Shown here: one piece after another, positions 8,544 through 16,581 of the stretch
Layout: each line of letters opens with the position of its first letter
How positions within the stretch are numbered: position 1 is the stretch's first letter
Origin: an uncultured beta proteobacterium
GTDB taxonomy: Bacteria; Pseudomonadota; Gammaproteobacteria; Burkholderiales; SG8-39
NCBI GenBank assembly: GCA_903928055.1
Contig: CAIYPG010000071.1
Span: 1 to 45,458 of the forward strand
Length of the DNA: 45,458 nucleotides
Direction of reading: 5' to 3'
Notes under the pieces: generated by a model
The model's input: only the letters and a program-made list of their open reading frames with translations
What the model was told of the DNA's origin: nothing
Database searches by the model: none
Translations under genes and position numbers: made by a program

Positions 8544-9494
8544 CTACTGCTTTAAATTGTTTCGCTCGACCACGCCTTTTTCGTCGATGGCGGTTTTCTT
8601 CGCCCATTCGACATATTCGTTGCCGGCCATGTAATAGGACTCCATGTTTACGTTGTCCAGGACCTTGAGGTAGGCGGGGTCATCCATGCCTTTGCGGACG
8701 GCGTCATGCAGTGTCCTGGCCACCTTCGGGTCCATGCCGGACGGCCCGCCCAGGCCCCAGGGCGAGTTGGAAACGATTCCATAGAGCTCCTTCAGCGTCG
8801 GTACGTCTGGCGACTTCGGTGAGCGCACCGGTCCCCAGGTGTTCAGCACGCGCACGTCGCCGCTTTTCACCAGCGCCCAGGGCGGCGCGCCGGCGTGCAC
8901 GGTGGTCTGTCCGCCGCGCAGTGCCGTCACGGACTGGCTGCTGCCGCCAAAGGGAACACTGATCCACTGGATGCCCAGCTTGCGGCCCAGTTCCTCCATG
9001 ACGATATGCGGGCTGGTGCCGATGCCGGAATGGCCGAAGCTGATCGCGTTTGGATTCGCCTTGGCGTAGGCCACGAAATCGGCCCAGTTCTTCCACGGCG
9101 AATCGCCGCGCACGTTGACCGCAAACTCGTAACCGGCCACGTTGAGCAGAAATGTCAGGTCCCTGATCGGATCGAAGGTCGTTTCGGTCATGTAGCGCAG
9201 ACGGAACACGCCCAGCGGCAATTGCGCGATCGTGTAGCCATCGGGCTTGGTCTGCTGTGCCATCCATTGCGCAGCGAACGCGCCGCTGGCGCCGGGCTTG
9301 TTCTCGGTGATGATGCGCTGTCCCAGCGGCTTCGATGACGCTTCTGCGAGCGAGCGCAATGCCAGGTCGGTGGTGCTGCCCGCCGCCCAGGGCACGAGCA
9401 GTGTGACGGGCTTTGCACCGGGAAAACTCTGCGCCTGTGCCAGGCCCGCAACACCGGCGAGCGCGGCAATCAGGATGCCGTTCGATAACCTCAT
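8544..9494 (-). CDS. Bug/TctC family binding protein (Bug 2)
   Basis: 316 residues with a signal peptide of about 21 residues (AGLAQA before QSFPGAKPVTLLVPW). The ligand loop is AAGSTTDLALRSLAEA, so the usual GG is GS here but the aspartate is kept. The body is strikingly like Bug 1: PLGVFRLRYMTETTFDPIRD, NVAGYEF, GDVRVLNTWGPVRSPKSPDV and IVSNSPWGLGGPSGMDPKV. The two are therefore probably a local duplication that has since diverged. Start at ATG 9494 with a GAGGAGGA ribosome binding site. 274 bp separate it from Bug 1, so co-transcription is uncertain. Confidence 0.9.
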   Translation of the reverse strand: MRLSNGILIAALAGVAGLAQAQSFPGAKPVTLLVPWAAGSTTDLALRSLAEASSKPLGQRIITENKPGASGAFAAQWMAQQTKPDGYTIAQLPLGVFRLRYMTETTFDPIRDLTFLLNVAGYEFAVNVRGDSPWKNWADFVAYAKANPNAISFGHSGIGTSPHIVMEELGRKLGIQWISVPFGGSSQSVTALRGGQTTVHAGAPPWALVKSGDVRVLNTWGPVRSPKSPDVPTLKELYGIVSNSPWGLGGPSGMDPKVARTLHDAVRKGMDDPAYLKVLDNVNMESYYMAGNEYVEWAKKTAIDEKGVVERNNLKQ

Positions 9495-9798
9495 GCGATC
9501 CTCCTCCTCGGGTGTCCGGCGCTGATGCACCGGTACCGGGTGATCAGATCACGTCGCAGGCGGGAAGTCATTCAGCATTGCCGAATGGGTTTTTCGCTTC
9601 CCTTGAATCCTGCGGTGGTGGTGCTTCAGGGCGTGTCGCATATGCATACACGGTGCCCTGGTCAGTCCGTGGAATGCGGCCGGAGGCCTGGCCTGGAAAA
9701 TTAATCTGATAACAAATTGATTGAAATCATCTATGTAAAATAAACTAATCCACAATACTGATATTAATTAATTCCAGGAAACTTCGCGGTGCCGGCCC
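9495..9798. other. 304-bp intergenic region with an imperfect hairpin
   Basis: No gene is seen. CAGGGC (9627-9632) and GCCCTG (9655-9660) enclose CGTGT/ACACG (9632-9636/9648-9652), giving an imperfect inverted repeat that could be an operator or a weak terminator. A very AT-rich stretch follows at about 9697-9780. It may contain the promoter of Bug 2, but no hexamer pair is convincing. Confidence 0.4.
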
Positions 9799-11403
9799 TC
9801 ATGCCGCCTTGCGGTCGCCGCCGCCGTCATTGCTGTCGTTACGCTTGGCACTGGCGTCTGTGGAGTAGAGCGGATGAACGCCGATGGCAAGGCGGTCCTC
9901 CTTTGCCGGGTCGTTCACCAGCGTGCACGTGTCGTTGAACAGCATTGTCGGCCGGGTGTCGCCGTTATAGGGCTTCCAGTCCGGGATGCCCGGATGGTTG
10001 GGGTTGCCGGTGCGCGCAAAGGCGAGCCAGGCGTCCTGCACCCTTTCCATCAGCGCCTGCTGTTCGGGGCCCTTGCCAATCATCAGTGAAACTTCGTCCA
10101 GCGTGCCGAACACAAAGGGCAGGCACAGGGTATGGGGACTGCCGAGGATGCCGCCGAGCACCGGTGTCTTCCAGGTGAATAGGTACATGTATGCCGGAGC
10201 ACGGCCCAGCGCTGCCTTGCGTTCTGCCGCGAGCATGTCGTTGCGCCGGTACATGTGGTCGCTGAAGATCAGGATCATGACCTGGCTGGGCGGCATGCCG
10301 GGCCGGCGTTTTGCGTAGTCAGCCAGCAGGTGCGCGGCATCGGATTCGGAAATGCTCATGAAGCGAGCCACCCGGCCGCGGGCTTCCTCCATGGTCAGTG
10401 CAAAACTCTTCGGTTCCTTGGCCAGCAGCGAGGACACTTCGTTCTCGCAGGTGCCGATCATCATGGGCAGGTCCGCGCCGATCCCGGAGGCCACCGGATC
10501 AAAGGGATGCATGGTGAGCGAGCGTCCATCCACCACCGGACGGAAGTCATCGACATCGCCGTTTGCAGCCACGGCTTCGTCGCGCGCCTTGATGAGCCGC
10601 TCCATGGGAACGTCCTGCAGTTTGGCAAAGTCCTTCGGGGCGATGTCCAGCACCTTGAGCAGGGCGTCGGTGGAGCGCGCCGCTGCTTCGGGAACTGCCA
10701 TGCGGATCAGCGATGAGGCGCTTTGCACGATGCCGCGACGGAACAGCCCCATTGCCGAAGGCATGGTCATGAGCAGCCCGACTTTGGAGCCGCCGCCGGA
10801 CTGGCCGAACACCGTGACGTTGCCGGCGTCGCCGCCGAACGCCGCAATGTTTTCGTTGACCCAGCGCAGCCCCGCCACCATGTCCATGATGCCGGTGTTG
10901 CCGGCGTCGGCAAATCTTCCGCTTGCATCCAGATGGCCGAGGTAAGTGTGGCCGAAGCAGTTCAGGCGATGATTGATCGTGATCACCACCACGTCGCCGC
11001 GTCTGGCGAGGTAGGTGCCGTCGTAGCCTGTGCCGGCGCCCGAGCCGGTATTGAAGCCGCCGCCATGCAGGAAGAACATGACCGGGCGTTTCCTGTTGTC
11101 GTTCACGGCGGGCGTCCAGACATTCAGCACCAGGCTGTCCTCGCCCTTGGGCTGTGCGCCATACATCCAGCGCTTCCATTCGATCGTGGAGGTGCTGTCG
11201 CCACCCTGCGGCACGACCTGGCCGTAGTCGAGCGCATCGCGCACGCCGGCCCATGGCTTCACCGGTTGCGGCGGCATGAAGCGGTTGGCGCCTGCGGTGG
11301 TGTCGGCGTAATGCACGCCTTTGAAGAAATGAACGCCCTTGTTCACGCCGCCACGCAGTTTGCCGTGGCGGGTTTCGACGACGGTGTTGTCGCTGGCTGT
11401 CAT
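9799..11403 (-). CDS. Type-B carboxylesterase (COesterase family)
   Basis: A 534-residue alpha/beta-hydrolase esterase of usual length. It has the oxyanion-hole HGGG (residues 113-116), the nucleophile elbow FGQSGGGS with Ser202, a probable acid in GTCENEVSS, and the histidine region GSPHTLCLPFVFG. It should hydrolyse carboxylic esters; the natural substrate is unknown. No signal peptide is seen, so it is probably cytoplasmic. Start at ATG 11403 (MTASDNTVVETRHGKLRG), which follows an AAGGAG site; the longer open frame upstream of it looks non-coding. Bug 3 ends 67 bp upstream on the same strand, so receptor and esterase may be co-transcribed. Confidence 0.9.
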   Translation of the reverse strand: MTASDNTVVETRHGKLRGGVNKGVHFFKGVHYADTTAGANRFMPPQPVKPWAGVRDALDYGQVVPQGGDSTSTIEWKRWMYGAQPKGEDSLVLNVWTPAVNDNRKRPVMFFLHGGGFNTGSGAGTGYDGTYLARRGDVVVITINHRLNCFGHTYLGHLDASGRFADAGNTGIMDMVAGLRWVNENIAAFGGDAGNVTVFGQSGGGSKVGLLMTMPSAMGLFRRGIVQSASSLIRMAVPEAAARSTDALLKVLDIAPKDFAKLQDVPMERLIKARDEAVAANGDVDDFRPVVDGRSLTMHPFDPVASGIGADLPMMIGTCENEVSSLLAKEPKSFALTMEEARGRVARFMSISESDAAHLLADYAKRRPGMPPSQVMILIFSDHMYRRNDMLAAERKAALGRAPAYMYLFTWKTPVLGGILGSPHTLCLPFVFGTLDEVSLMIGKGPEQQALMERVQDAWLAFARTGNPNHPGIPDWKPYNGDTRPTMLFNDTCTLVNDPAKEDRLAIGVHPLYSTDASAKRNDSNDGGGDRKAA

Positions 11404-11470
11404 GTTCGCTCCTTGTTCGCTCATTTTTGATGTCTGGCCGATGCGCAGTGCCGGTGTCTTCCCGGACGGC

Positions 11471-12472
11471 TCAATCTTCGGGTTTGATGTTGAACTTGTT
11501 GACCACTTCGCGCCATCTCCCAAGTTGGGTATCCAGCATTTTCTGGAATTCCTCGGGTGTGCTGCCCCAGGGCGCGCCACCCTGTTCAGCCTTGAGTTTG
11601 GCGTTGGCGGGGGATTTCGCGACCTTCATGAAGGTGTCGCTGAGTTTTTTCAGGATGGCCGGCGGTATGCCGCTGGTGGTCATGACGCCGACCCAGCTGT
11701 TGCCTTCGAAATTCCGGAGTGCCGGATCGGATTCCCGCAGCGTCGGCACATCGGGCAGCAGCGGCGAGCGCTCGGCGGTGAGCACGGCCAGCGCCTTGCG
11801 CCGCCCGGCACGGATGTCGGGCAGGGCGGGCAGCATGCGCGTCGTGGTCAGGTCCACACGGCCTTCCGACATGTCGAGCATGGACTGCGAATTGCCCTTG
11901 TAGTGGATGTGCGTTCCGGTGATGCCAAGCAGGCTGTTGATGTACAGCGCCTCCAGGTGCCCCGAGCCGTTCGCAACGGAGTCAGCCCAGTTGAGCTTCC
12001 CTGGCGGATTGGCTCTGGCGTAGGCGATCATTTCCTTCGCATTTCTTGCAGGAAACATTGGCGAAGAGATCATCACCGTGGTCCACTTCGTCATCACCGT
12101 GACCGGCTGGAGATCCTTGACCGGATCGTAGGGAAGGTTTTTTTCAAGGATCGCGATCAGCGAGATGCTGTCGGAGGCGGAGATGATGGTGTAGCCGTCC
12201 GGCGCGCCCTTGGCGACCACTGCGTAGCCGATGCGTGCGGGATTGCCCGGCTTGAAATCAAGGACGACCGGCTTGCCCAGAAGCTTGCTCGCCTCCTCGG
12301 CGTAGGGGCGGTTTTCGATGTCGGTTGCGCCGCCTGCGGTGAACGGCATGATGAAGGTGATGGGCCGGGACGGGTACCTGTCCGGCGATTCCTGGGACAG
12401 GACGGGCGCTGACAGCAATGCCGCGGCCGACCCGGCCACTGTGGCAAGGGTGGCAAGATGATGCAGATGCAT
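11471..12472 (-). CDS. Bug/TctC family binding protein (Bug 3)
   Basis: 333 residues with a signal peptide (MHLHHLATLATVAGSAAALL, cleavage near VLSQES). Recognisable segments are YPSRPITFIMPFTAGGATDI, KGAPDGYTIISASDS, LPYDPVKDLQPV, IHYKGNSQSMLDMSEG, LPDVPTLRES and the C-terminal RWREVVNKFNIKPED. The ligand-loop aspartate is present (GGATD), but the following helix (IENRPYAEEA) departs from the usual AR. Start at ATG 12472 after GAGGAGGAAT. It is followed on the same strand by the carboxylesterase, which suggests transport and hydrolysis of an ester-derived acid; this is inference from position. Confidence 0.88.
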   Translation of the reverse strand: MHLHHLATLATVAGSAAALLSAPVLSQESPDRYPSRPITFIMPFTAGGATDIENRPYAEEASKLLGKPVVLDFKPGNPARIGYAVVAKGAPDGYTIISASDSISLIAILEKNLPYDPVKDLQPVTVMTKWTTVMISSPMFPARNAKEMIAYARANPPGKLNWADSVANGSGHLEALYINSLLGITGTHIHYKGNSQSMLDMSEGRVDLTTTRMLPALPDIRAGRRKALAVLTAERSPLLPDVPTLRESDPALRNFEGNSWVGVMTTSGIPPAILKKLSDTFMKVAKSPANAKLKAEQGGAPWGSTPEEFQKMLDTQLGRWREVVNKFNIKPED

Positions 12473-12674
12473 GGGATTCCTCCTCTGCACCGTTCCGGCG
12501 TCGGCGTCCTTGCGCGCGACATGCTCCGACGGTTTGTACACAGAGTGCTGCGAAAAGGAGCCTCTCCTTGCTCCCGGGCTGTGGCGGACAGTGTCCGGTG
12601 CCACGAATCAAGTATGCCAGACTTCGTTGATGCTCAACACGGGTGGTTCGCCTCGATGAAGTTGTCCAATGAAA

Positions 12675-12706
12675 ACGCCCCAACGCGCTTTCGCGGGCCG
12701 GGGCGT
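12675..12706 (-). terminator. Terminator-like hairpin downstream of Bug 4
   Basis: ACGCCCC (12675-12681) pairs with GGGGCGT (12700-12706), with an inner CGCG/CGCG pairing and a short loop. On the minus strand it is followed by a TTTT stretch (complement of aaaa 12672-12675). It lies about 220 bp after the Bug 4 stop. Confidence 0.5.
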
Positions 12707-12767
12707 CGTTACCGTAGAAGTTGCGGTTGAAGTGACAGCTGCGTCAGCTCAACTGAATCAGAAGCAC

Positions 12768-12799
12768 ATCCTTGCTGCGGTGTATCCTTGCTGCGGTGT
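12768..12799. repeat. Perfect 2 x 16-bp tandem repeat
   Basis: atccttgctgcggtgt occurs at 12768-12783 and again at 12784-12799. It is intergenic, with no evident function. Confidence 0.85.
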
Positions 12800-12929
12800 A
12801 TCCGGTGGATGTGTCCTGTTGGCTGATGCAGCCTTGATGGTCTCTCACTGGATCACCTCCTTTCGTGGTTGGGGAGATGCCAGTTTATCAAGCATGGCAT
12901 TTCACGCAAGGGGGGCGGTGCGCTGAGGG

Positions 12930-13920
12930 CTAGTCGCCGGTCGGTTTGATGCCGGTGGCCTGGATGAGCTTTTTCCACTTGTCCGTGTCGTTGATGATGG
13001 ACAGCCGCAGTTGCTCGGAGGTGCTGTTCACCACCTGGCTGCCGCCATCGGACTCGAAGTCCCTGACCTTGGGCGAATTCCTGCCCGCGGTCACGAACAG
13101 GGTGTTCAGCCGGTTGACGATCGCAGGCGGCGTCCTGCCTGGAGCGACCAGCCCCATCCAGCTCGAGTACTCGAAGCCGGGGGGAGACTTCTTCGGCAAT
13201 GGTGGGCACATCGGGAAAGCCGGGACTGCGCTGCAGGCTGGTCACGCCGATGGCGCGGATCTTCCCCGACTTGATCAGGGGCACCCCGGTGGGAAAGGCG
13301 ACAAAGGTCGCCTGCAGGCGGCCGGCCATCAGGTCGAGCATGCGCTGGCTGGGCTGCTTGTAATGCACAAACGTGACCCGTGTCCTGGTCAGGTAATGCA
13401 GCAGTTCGCCGGGCAGGTGGGTGGCGCCGCCCAGGCCACTGGTGCCGAAGTTCAGCTCACCCGGATGTGATCTGGCGTAGTCGATGAATTCCTTCACGTT
13501 CCGGTAGGGCGCAGACGGGTGGACCGTGAGGTGAAAGAACTGCTTGGTCAGCATCGCAATGGGTGCGAAATCCCTGACGTTGTCGTAGGGCAGGTCGGGG
13601 TAGATCGCGGGCGAGATGACGAAGGGGGCGTTCACGGCAAGCAGCGTATAGCCGTCCGGTGCAGCGCGCGCGACATAGCCGGTGCCGACCGTCGTGCCGC
13701 CGCCGCCCTTGTGGTCGAGCAGGAACTGCTTGCCCGCGCTCTCCTGGATGGCCTGCATGTACATCCGCAACTGCGTGTCCATCGTGCCATCGCCCTCATA
13801 GGGAATGACGATGACGACCGGCTTGGCCGGGTAGTTGTCGGGGGCCTGCGCGTGCAGGCTGGCGGGAATGGCCGCCGCCGAAATCAAGGTGGATAAGAGA
13901 AGCTGCTGCAGTTTCTGCAT
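12930..13920 (-). pseudogene. Bug/TctC family binding protein with a frameshift (Bug 4)
   Basis: The ATG at 13920 (GAGGAACAGG upstream) starts a normal receptor: signal peptide MQKLQQLLLSTLISAAAIPA, then NYPAKPVVIVIPYEGDGTMD, APDGYTLLAVNAPF, FVHYKQPSQRMLDLMAG and FPDVPTIAEEV. The frame is then lost at a run of six C (minus strand; G6 at 13179-13184). The remaining part, PPGFEYSSWMGLVAPGRTPP to IQATGIKPTGD, continues in another frame to the stop at 12930. Removing one C restores AEEVSPGFEY. The total of 991 nt is one more than a multiple of three, which fits a single-base insertion. It could be a true recent pseudogene or a homopolymer sequencing error. The ligand loop GDGTMD is unusual. Confidence 0.85.
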
Positions 13921-14140
13921 GCCTGTTCCTCCTTGTCGCCGTTCTGACGCCGGACGCCGTCTCAGGCGCATGCGGGTGAGCGGACGCACCGACTGGCGAT
14001 CTCTGCCGGGTGGCCTGCTGCCTTGGTTTTGCGGCGAGTATGCCAGAGTTGCACGATCACGTTTATCCGGGTCGCATTCACATTTGCGGATGTAAAATGC
14101 CGCCTCTGCGCTGTAACCACAATTTTGAGGAGGAAGGGCA

Positions 14141-14893
14141 ATGGAACTGGGAATTTCCGGGAAGACAGCGCTGGTTACGGGCGCGAGCATTGGCATCGGC
14201 CGCGGCATTGCGATCAAGCTGGCCAGCGAGGGCGTGCGCCTCGCCATGATGGCGCGCCGGCGTGCCCTGCTGGATGAAGTGGCCAAGGAAATCGTCGCCA
14301 AGGGCGGCGTGCAGCCGGTGATCATCGAATGCGATTTCCTGCGCGAGGACGCTGCCGATTTCATCGCCAAGTCTGTGCTGGATGGCCTGGGTTCCGTGGA
14401 CATCCTGGTGAACAATGCCGGGGGCAGCCGCAAGTTCGACATCCATTCCACCGACGAGCAGTGGATGGAGGCGCTGACGCTGAATTTCATCCGCCAGCGC
14501 CAACTGACGCACCGCCTGTTTCCGCAGATGATCGAGCGCAAGTGGGGCCGCATCATCAACATCACCGGCAAGAGCGAACCTGAAGGCATGAACGGCGCGT
14601 TTGCCGCCAAGGCCGGCATCCACTCCTGGGCCAAGGGCCTGTCGCGCGACATCGGCAAGCACGGCATCACCGTGAACTGCATTCCGCCGGGACGCATCAT
14701 CAGCGAGCAGATCCTGCGCAACTACACGCCGGAATATCGCGCCTGGCAGTCCGAGCATGAAATCCCGGTTGGCGAATACGGCCAGCCGGAGGACATCGCG
14801 AACCTGGTGGCGTTCCTGGCGTCGCCAGTCGCGCGCTACATCACCGGCACGGTGATTCCGGTGGATGGCGGACTGAGGCGCTACTCGTTTTAA
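14141..14893 (+). CDS. Short-chain dehydrogenase/reductase lacking the catalytic tyrosine
   Basis: A 250-residue SDR-fold protein. It has the nucleotide-binding TGASIGIG (residues 13-20), the NNAG motif (91-94) and the C-terminal YITGTVIPVDGG. In the usual YxxxK position it reads AFAAK (153-157): the lysine (157) is there but the tyrosine is alanine. The preceding NITGKSEPEG segment has Thr142/Ser145 near the catalytic serine position. It may bind NAD(P) without classical oxidoreduction or use another residue. Strong GAGGAGGAAG ribosome binding site before ATG 14141. It is divergent from Bug 4 and 95 bp ahead of Bug 5 on the same strand. Confidence 0.85.
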   Translation: MELGISGKTALVTGASIGIGRGIAIKLASEGVRLAMMARRRALLDEVAKEIVAKGGVQPVIIECDFLREDAADFIAKSVLDGLGSVDILVNNAGGSRKFDIHSTDEQWMEALTLNFIRQRQLTHRLFPQMIERKWGRIINITGKSEPEGMNGAFAAKAGIHSWAKGLSRDIGKHGITVNCIPPGRIISEQILRNYTPEYRAWQSEHEIPVGEYGQPEDIANLVAFLASPVARYITGTVIPVDGGLRRYSF

Positions 14894-14988
14894 GCGTAGT
14901 ATCCCCGGACCAAGGATGCGCACATCCCCGCAGAGGGAGGCGCATCCTCCGCAGCATGATCGACTCGTCACGTACCAAAGGAGGCATC

Positions 14989-15954
14989 GTGAAATCCGTC
15001 ATCGCATTGTTGCTCGCCGCTGTTTGCGGCGTTGTCGCTCCGTCGTACGCCCAGACCTATCCGAACAAACCCATCCGCTTCCTGATTCCGTTTGCCCCGG
15101 GCGGCAGTTCGGAAATCATCGCTCGCCTCGTCACGAACGAGATGGCGAAGAGCATGGGGCAGACCTTCATCCTCGAGAGCAAGGCCGGTGCCGCCGGCAA
15201 CGTGGCCATGGAAGACACGGCGCGATCGGCGCCGGACGGCTACACGCTGATCCTCGCCCATATCGGCACCATGGCGGTGAATCCCTACATGTTCGAGAAG
15301 CTGCCGTTCGACACGAACCGCGATTTCACGCCGATCTCGCTGTGGGTCAAGGTGCCGCAGCTCTACGTGGTGAATGCCGAGGTGCCGGTGAAGGACCTGC
15401 GCGAATTCGTGAAGCTTGCGCAGTCCAAACCGGGTGCCATCAGCTATGGCTCGGCCGGCATCGGCTCTGCAGGCCACCTGTCCACCGAGTATTTCAAGAT
15501 GGTGGCCAAGCTCGACCTGCTGCATGTGCCGTACAAGGGCAGCGGCCCGCAACTCATCGACCTGGTGGCGGGACGCAATCAGTTTGCCGTGCTGGGCACG
15601 CCGCCGCTGATGCCGCACATCCGCTCGGGGAAACTGCGCGCCCTGGCCATTGGCTCGTCGCAACGTTCGCTGCTGCTGCCCGATGTGCCCACCGTGGCCG
15701 AGCAGGGCTATCCCGGATTCGAGACCTCGCAATGGTATGGGCTGATGGGGCCGGCGAAAATGCCGGACGCCGTCGTCAAACGCCTGGCCGATGAATCCGC
15801 CAAGGCCGTGAAGACCCAGTCGGTGCGTGAACGCTTCAATGCCGATGATGCGATTGGCGTGGGCGGGACGCCTGCGGAGTTCGTCGACTTCATCCGCGTC
15901 GAACAGGCACGCTGGAGCGAGGTGGTGAAGAAGGCGAACATCAAGCCGGAGTAG
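14989..15954 (+). CDS. Bug/TctC family binding protein (Bug 5)
   Basis: 321 residues from a GTG at 14989, chosen because AAAGGAGG (14977-14984) sits 4 nt before it and a signal peptide follows at once (VKSVIALLLAAVCGVVAPSY, cleavage before QTYPNKPIRF). An in-frame ATG at 14956 would add 11 residues and lacks a site. Family segments are IPFAPGGSSEIIARLVTNEM (ligand aspartate replaced by Glu), ESKAGAAGNVAMEDTARSAP, LHVPYKGSGPQLIDLVAG, LPDVPTVAEQGYPGFETSQW and ARWSEVVKKANIKPE. It is probably co-transcribed with the SDR upstream. A strong hairpin follows at 15989. Confidence 0.9.
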   Translation: MKSVIALLLAAVCGVVAPSYAQTYPNKPIRFLIPFAPGGSSEIIARLVTNEMAKSMGQTFILESKAGAAGNVAMEDTARSAPDGYTLILAHIGTMAVNPYMFEKLPFDTNRDFTPISLWVKVPQLYVVNAEVPVKDLREFVKLAQSKPGAISYGSAGIGSAGHLSTEYFKMVAKLDLLHVPYKGSGPQLIDLVAGRNQFAVLGTPPLMPHIRSGKLRALAIGSSQRSLLLPDVPTVAEQGYPGFETSQWYGLMGPAKMPDAVVKRLADESAKAVKTQSVRERFNADDAIGVGGTPAEFVDFIRVEQARWSEVVKKANIKPE

Positions 15955-15988
15955 GGGGCTGCACGTTGTAATTATTGTGATCAATTAC

Positions 15989-16030
15989 AGAATAGTCCCG
16001 ACTTTTCATAGGAAAGTACGGGGCTATTCT
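15989..16030. terminator. Bidirectional terminator between Bug 5 and the selenoprotein gene
   Basis: AGAATAG (15989-15995) pairs with CTATTCT (16024-16030). Inside, CCCG/CGGG and CTTT/AAAG also pair around a short loop. It lies between two convergent genes (stops at 15954 and 16051) and can serve both. Confidence 0.75.
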
Positions 16031-16050
16031 GATCAATCAATTGCGGTGCT

Positions 16051-16569
16051 CTAGTCCGAGGTCAGCAGCTTCAGCGCCGGATCGATGATGCTGTCGGCGA
16101 TTTTGTCGAGTTCTTCTGCGGTGAGGTTCTGGATCGGGTGCGGCACGTAGATCACCGCCGGCTCGAAGCCCAGGGTGTTGGACTGCATTTCCATGGCATC
16201 GGTAAATCCGGTCGTGACGACCGTGACGCCGGGAATGCCGCTGGCGTCCATCTTGATGAGGTCGTGCAAACTGCACGACGTGCAGGAGCCTCAGTCGGAT
16301 AAGCCGACCAGGACGACGTCGCACTCCCTCACCACCTGTTCCATGATCTCTGGCGGGCAGGTCTTGGCATTGGTGGGCTTGGCGAAGCGCTTGGTCTTGA
16401 GGCCGCGCTCGGCGAGGCGTTTTTCCACCTGGTCGAGGAATTCCGGCGAGCGCGTCTTGCCGATGCTGAACAGGCCCACGGAGAGGCCCTCCAGCGATTT
16501 GGGCGGTGTCTTGCGTGCCCGTTTCACCGAGGATGTTTCCGCGGTGGGATCTCGCAGTGCTTCATTCAT
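16051..16569 (-). CDS. UGSC-motif selenoprotein (in-frame UGA read as selenocysteine)
   Basis: ATG 16569 follows a GAGGAGGAA site. The frame runs 92 codons to a TGA (16293-16291) and continues without a break to a TAG at 16051, for 172 residues in all. The TGA lies in VLVGLSD-U-GSCTSCSLHDL, so selenocysteine 93 forms the UGSC motif known from a family of predicted bacterial selenoproteins, also found with Cys in place of Sec. The N-terminal part (LEGLSVGLFSIGKTRSPEFL, then RECDVVLVGLSD) and the C-terminal part (GIPGVTVVTTGFTDAMEMQS, VIYVPHPIQNLTAEELDKIA) look like one alpha/beta domain. It is the last gene of a minus-strand run, 12 nt behind the thioredoxin-domain gene. The family's function is unknown; a thiol/selenol redox role is inferred from U-x-x-C and its neighbour. 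Conventional gene callers would split it in two or call it broken. Confidence 0.88.
16261..16293 (-). promoter_or_regulatory. Bacterial SECIS-like hairpin just after the UGA
   Basis: On the minus strand the TGA at 16293-16291 is followed by 11 nt and then GTCGTGCA-GTT-TGCACGAC: a perfect 8-bp stem (16279-16272 with 16268-16261) and a 3-nt loop starting with G. The distance from UGA to the loop is 19 nt. A G among the first loop bases and a spacing of roughly 16-37 nt are the accepted features of bacterial SECIS elements, which recruit SelB with Sec-tRNA. Confidence 0.75.
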
Positions 16570-16581
16570 GCGCGTTCCTCC

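Larger units (their letters stand above)
12473..12929. other. 457-bp intergenic region with hairpin and short tandem repeat
   Basis: No gene is supported between Bug 4 and Bug 3. It contains a terminator-like hairpin (12675-12706) and a perfect 2 x 16-bp repeat (12768-12799), annotated separately. The segment 12473-12660 should hold the promoter for Bug 3 but shows no convincing hexamers. Confidence 0.5.

Noticed and set aside
10973..10986. TTGATCGTGATCAC, a near-match to an FNR box
   Set aside because: One mismatch and located inside the carboxylesterase coding region, away from any start.
12472..12930. CRISPR-like interpretation of the short repeats in the gap between Bug 4 and Bug 3
   Set aside because: Only two 16-bp units with no spacers; simple tandem duplication.
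16037..16324. Minus-strand ORF of 95 codons across the UGA region of the selenoprotein
   Set aside because: It is in another frame, is Arg/His-rich like an out-of-frame reading, and does not join the protein-like N-terminal half.
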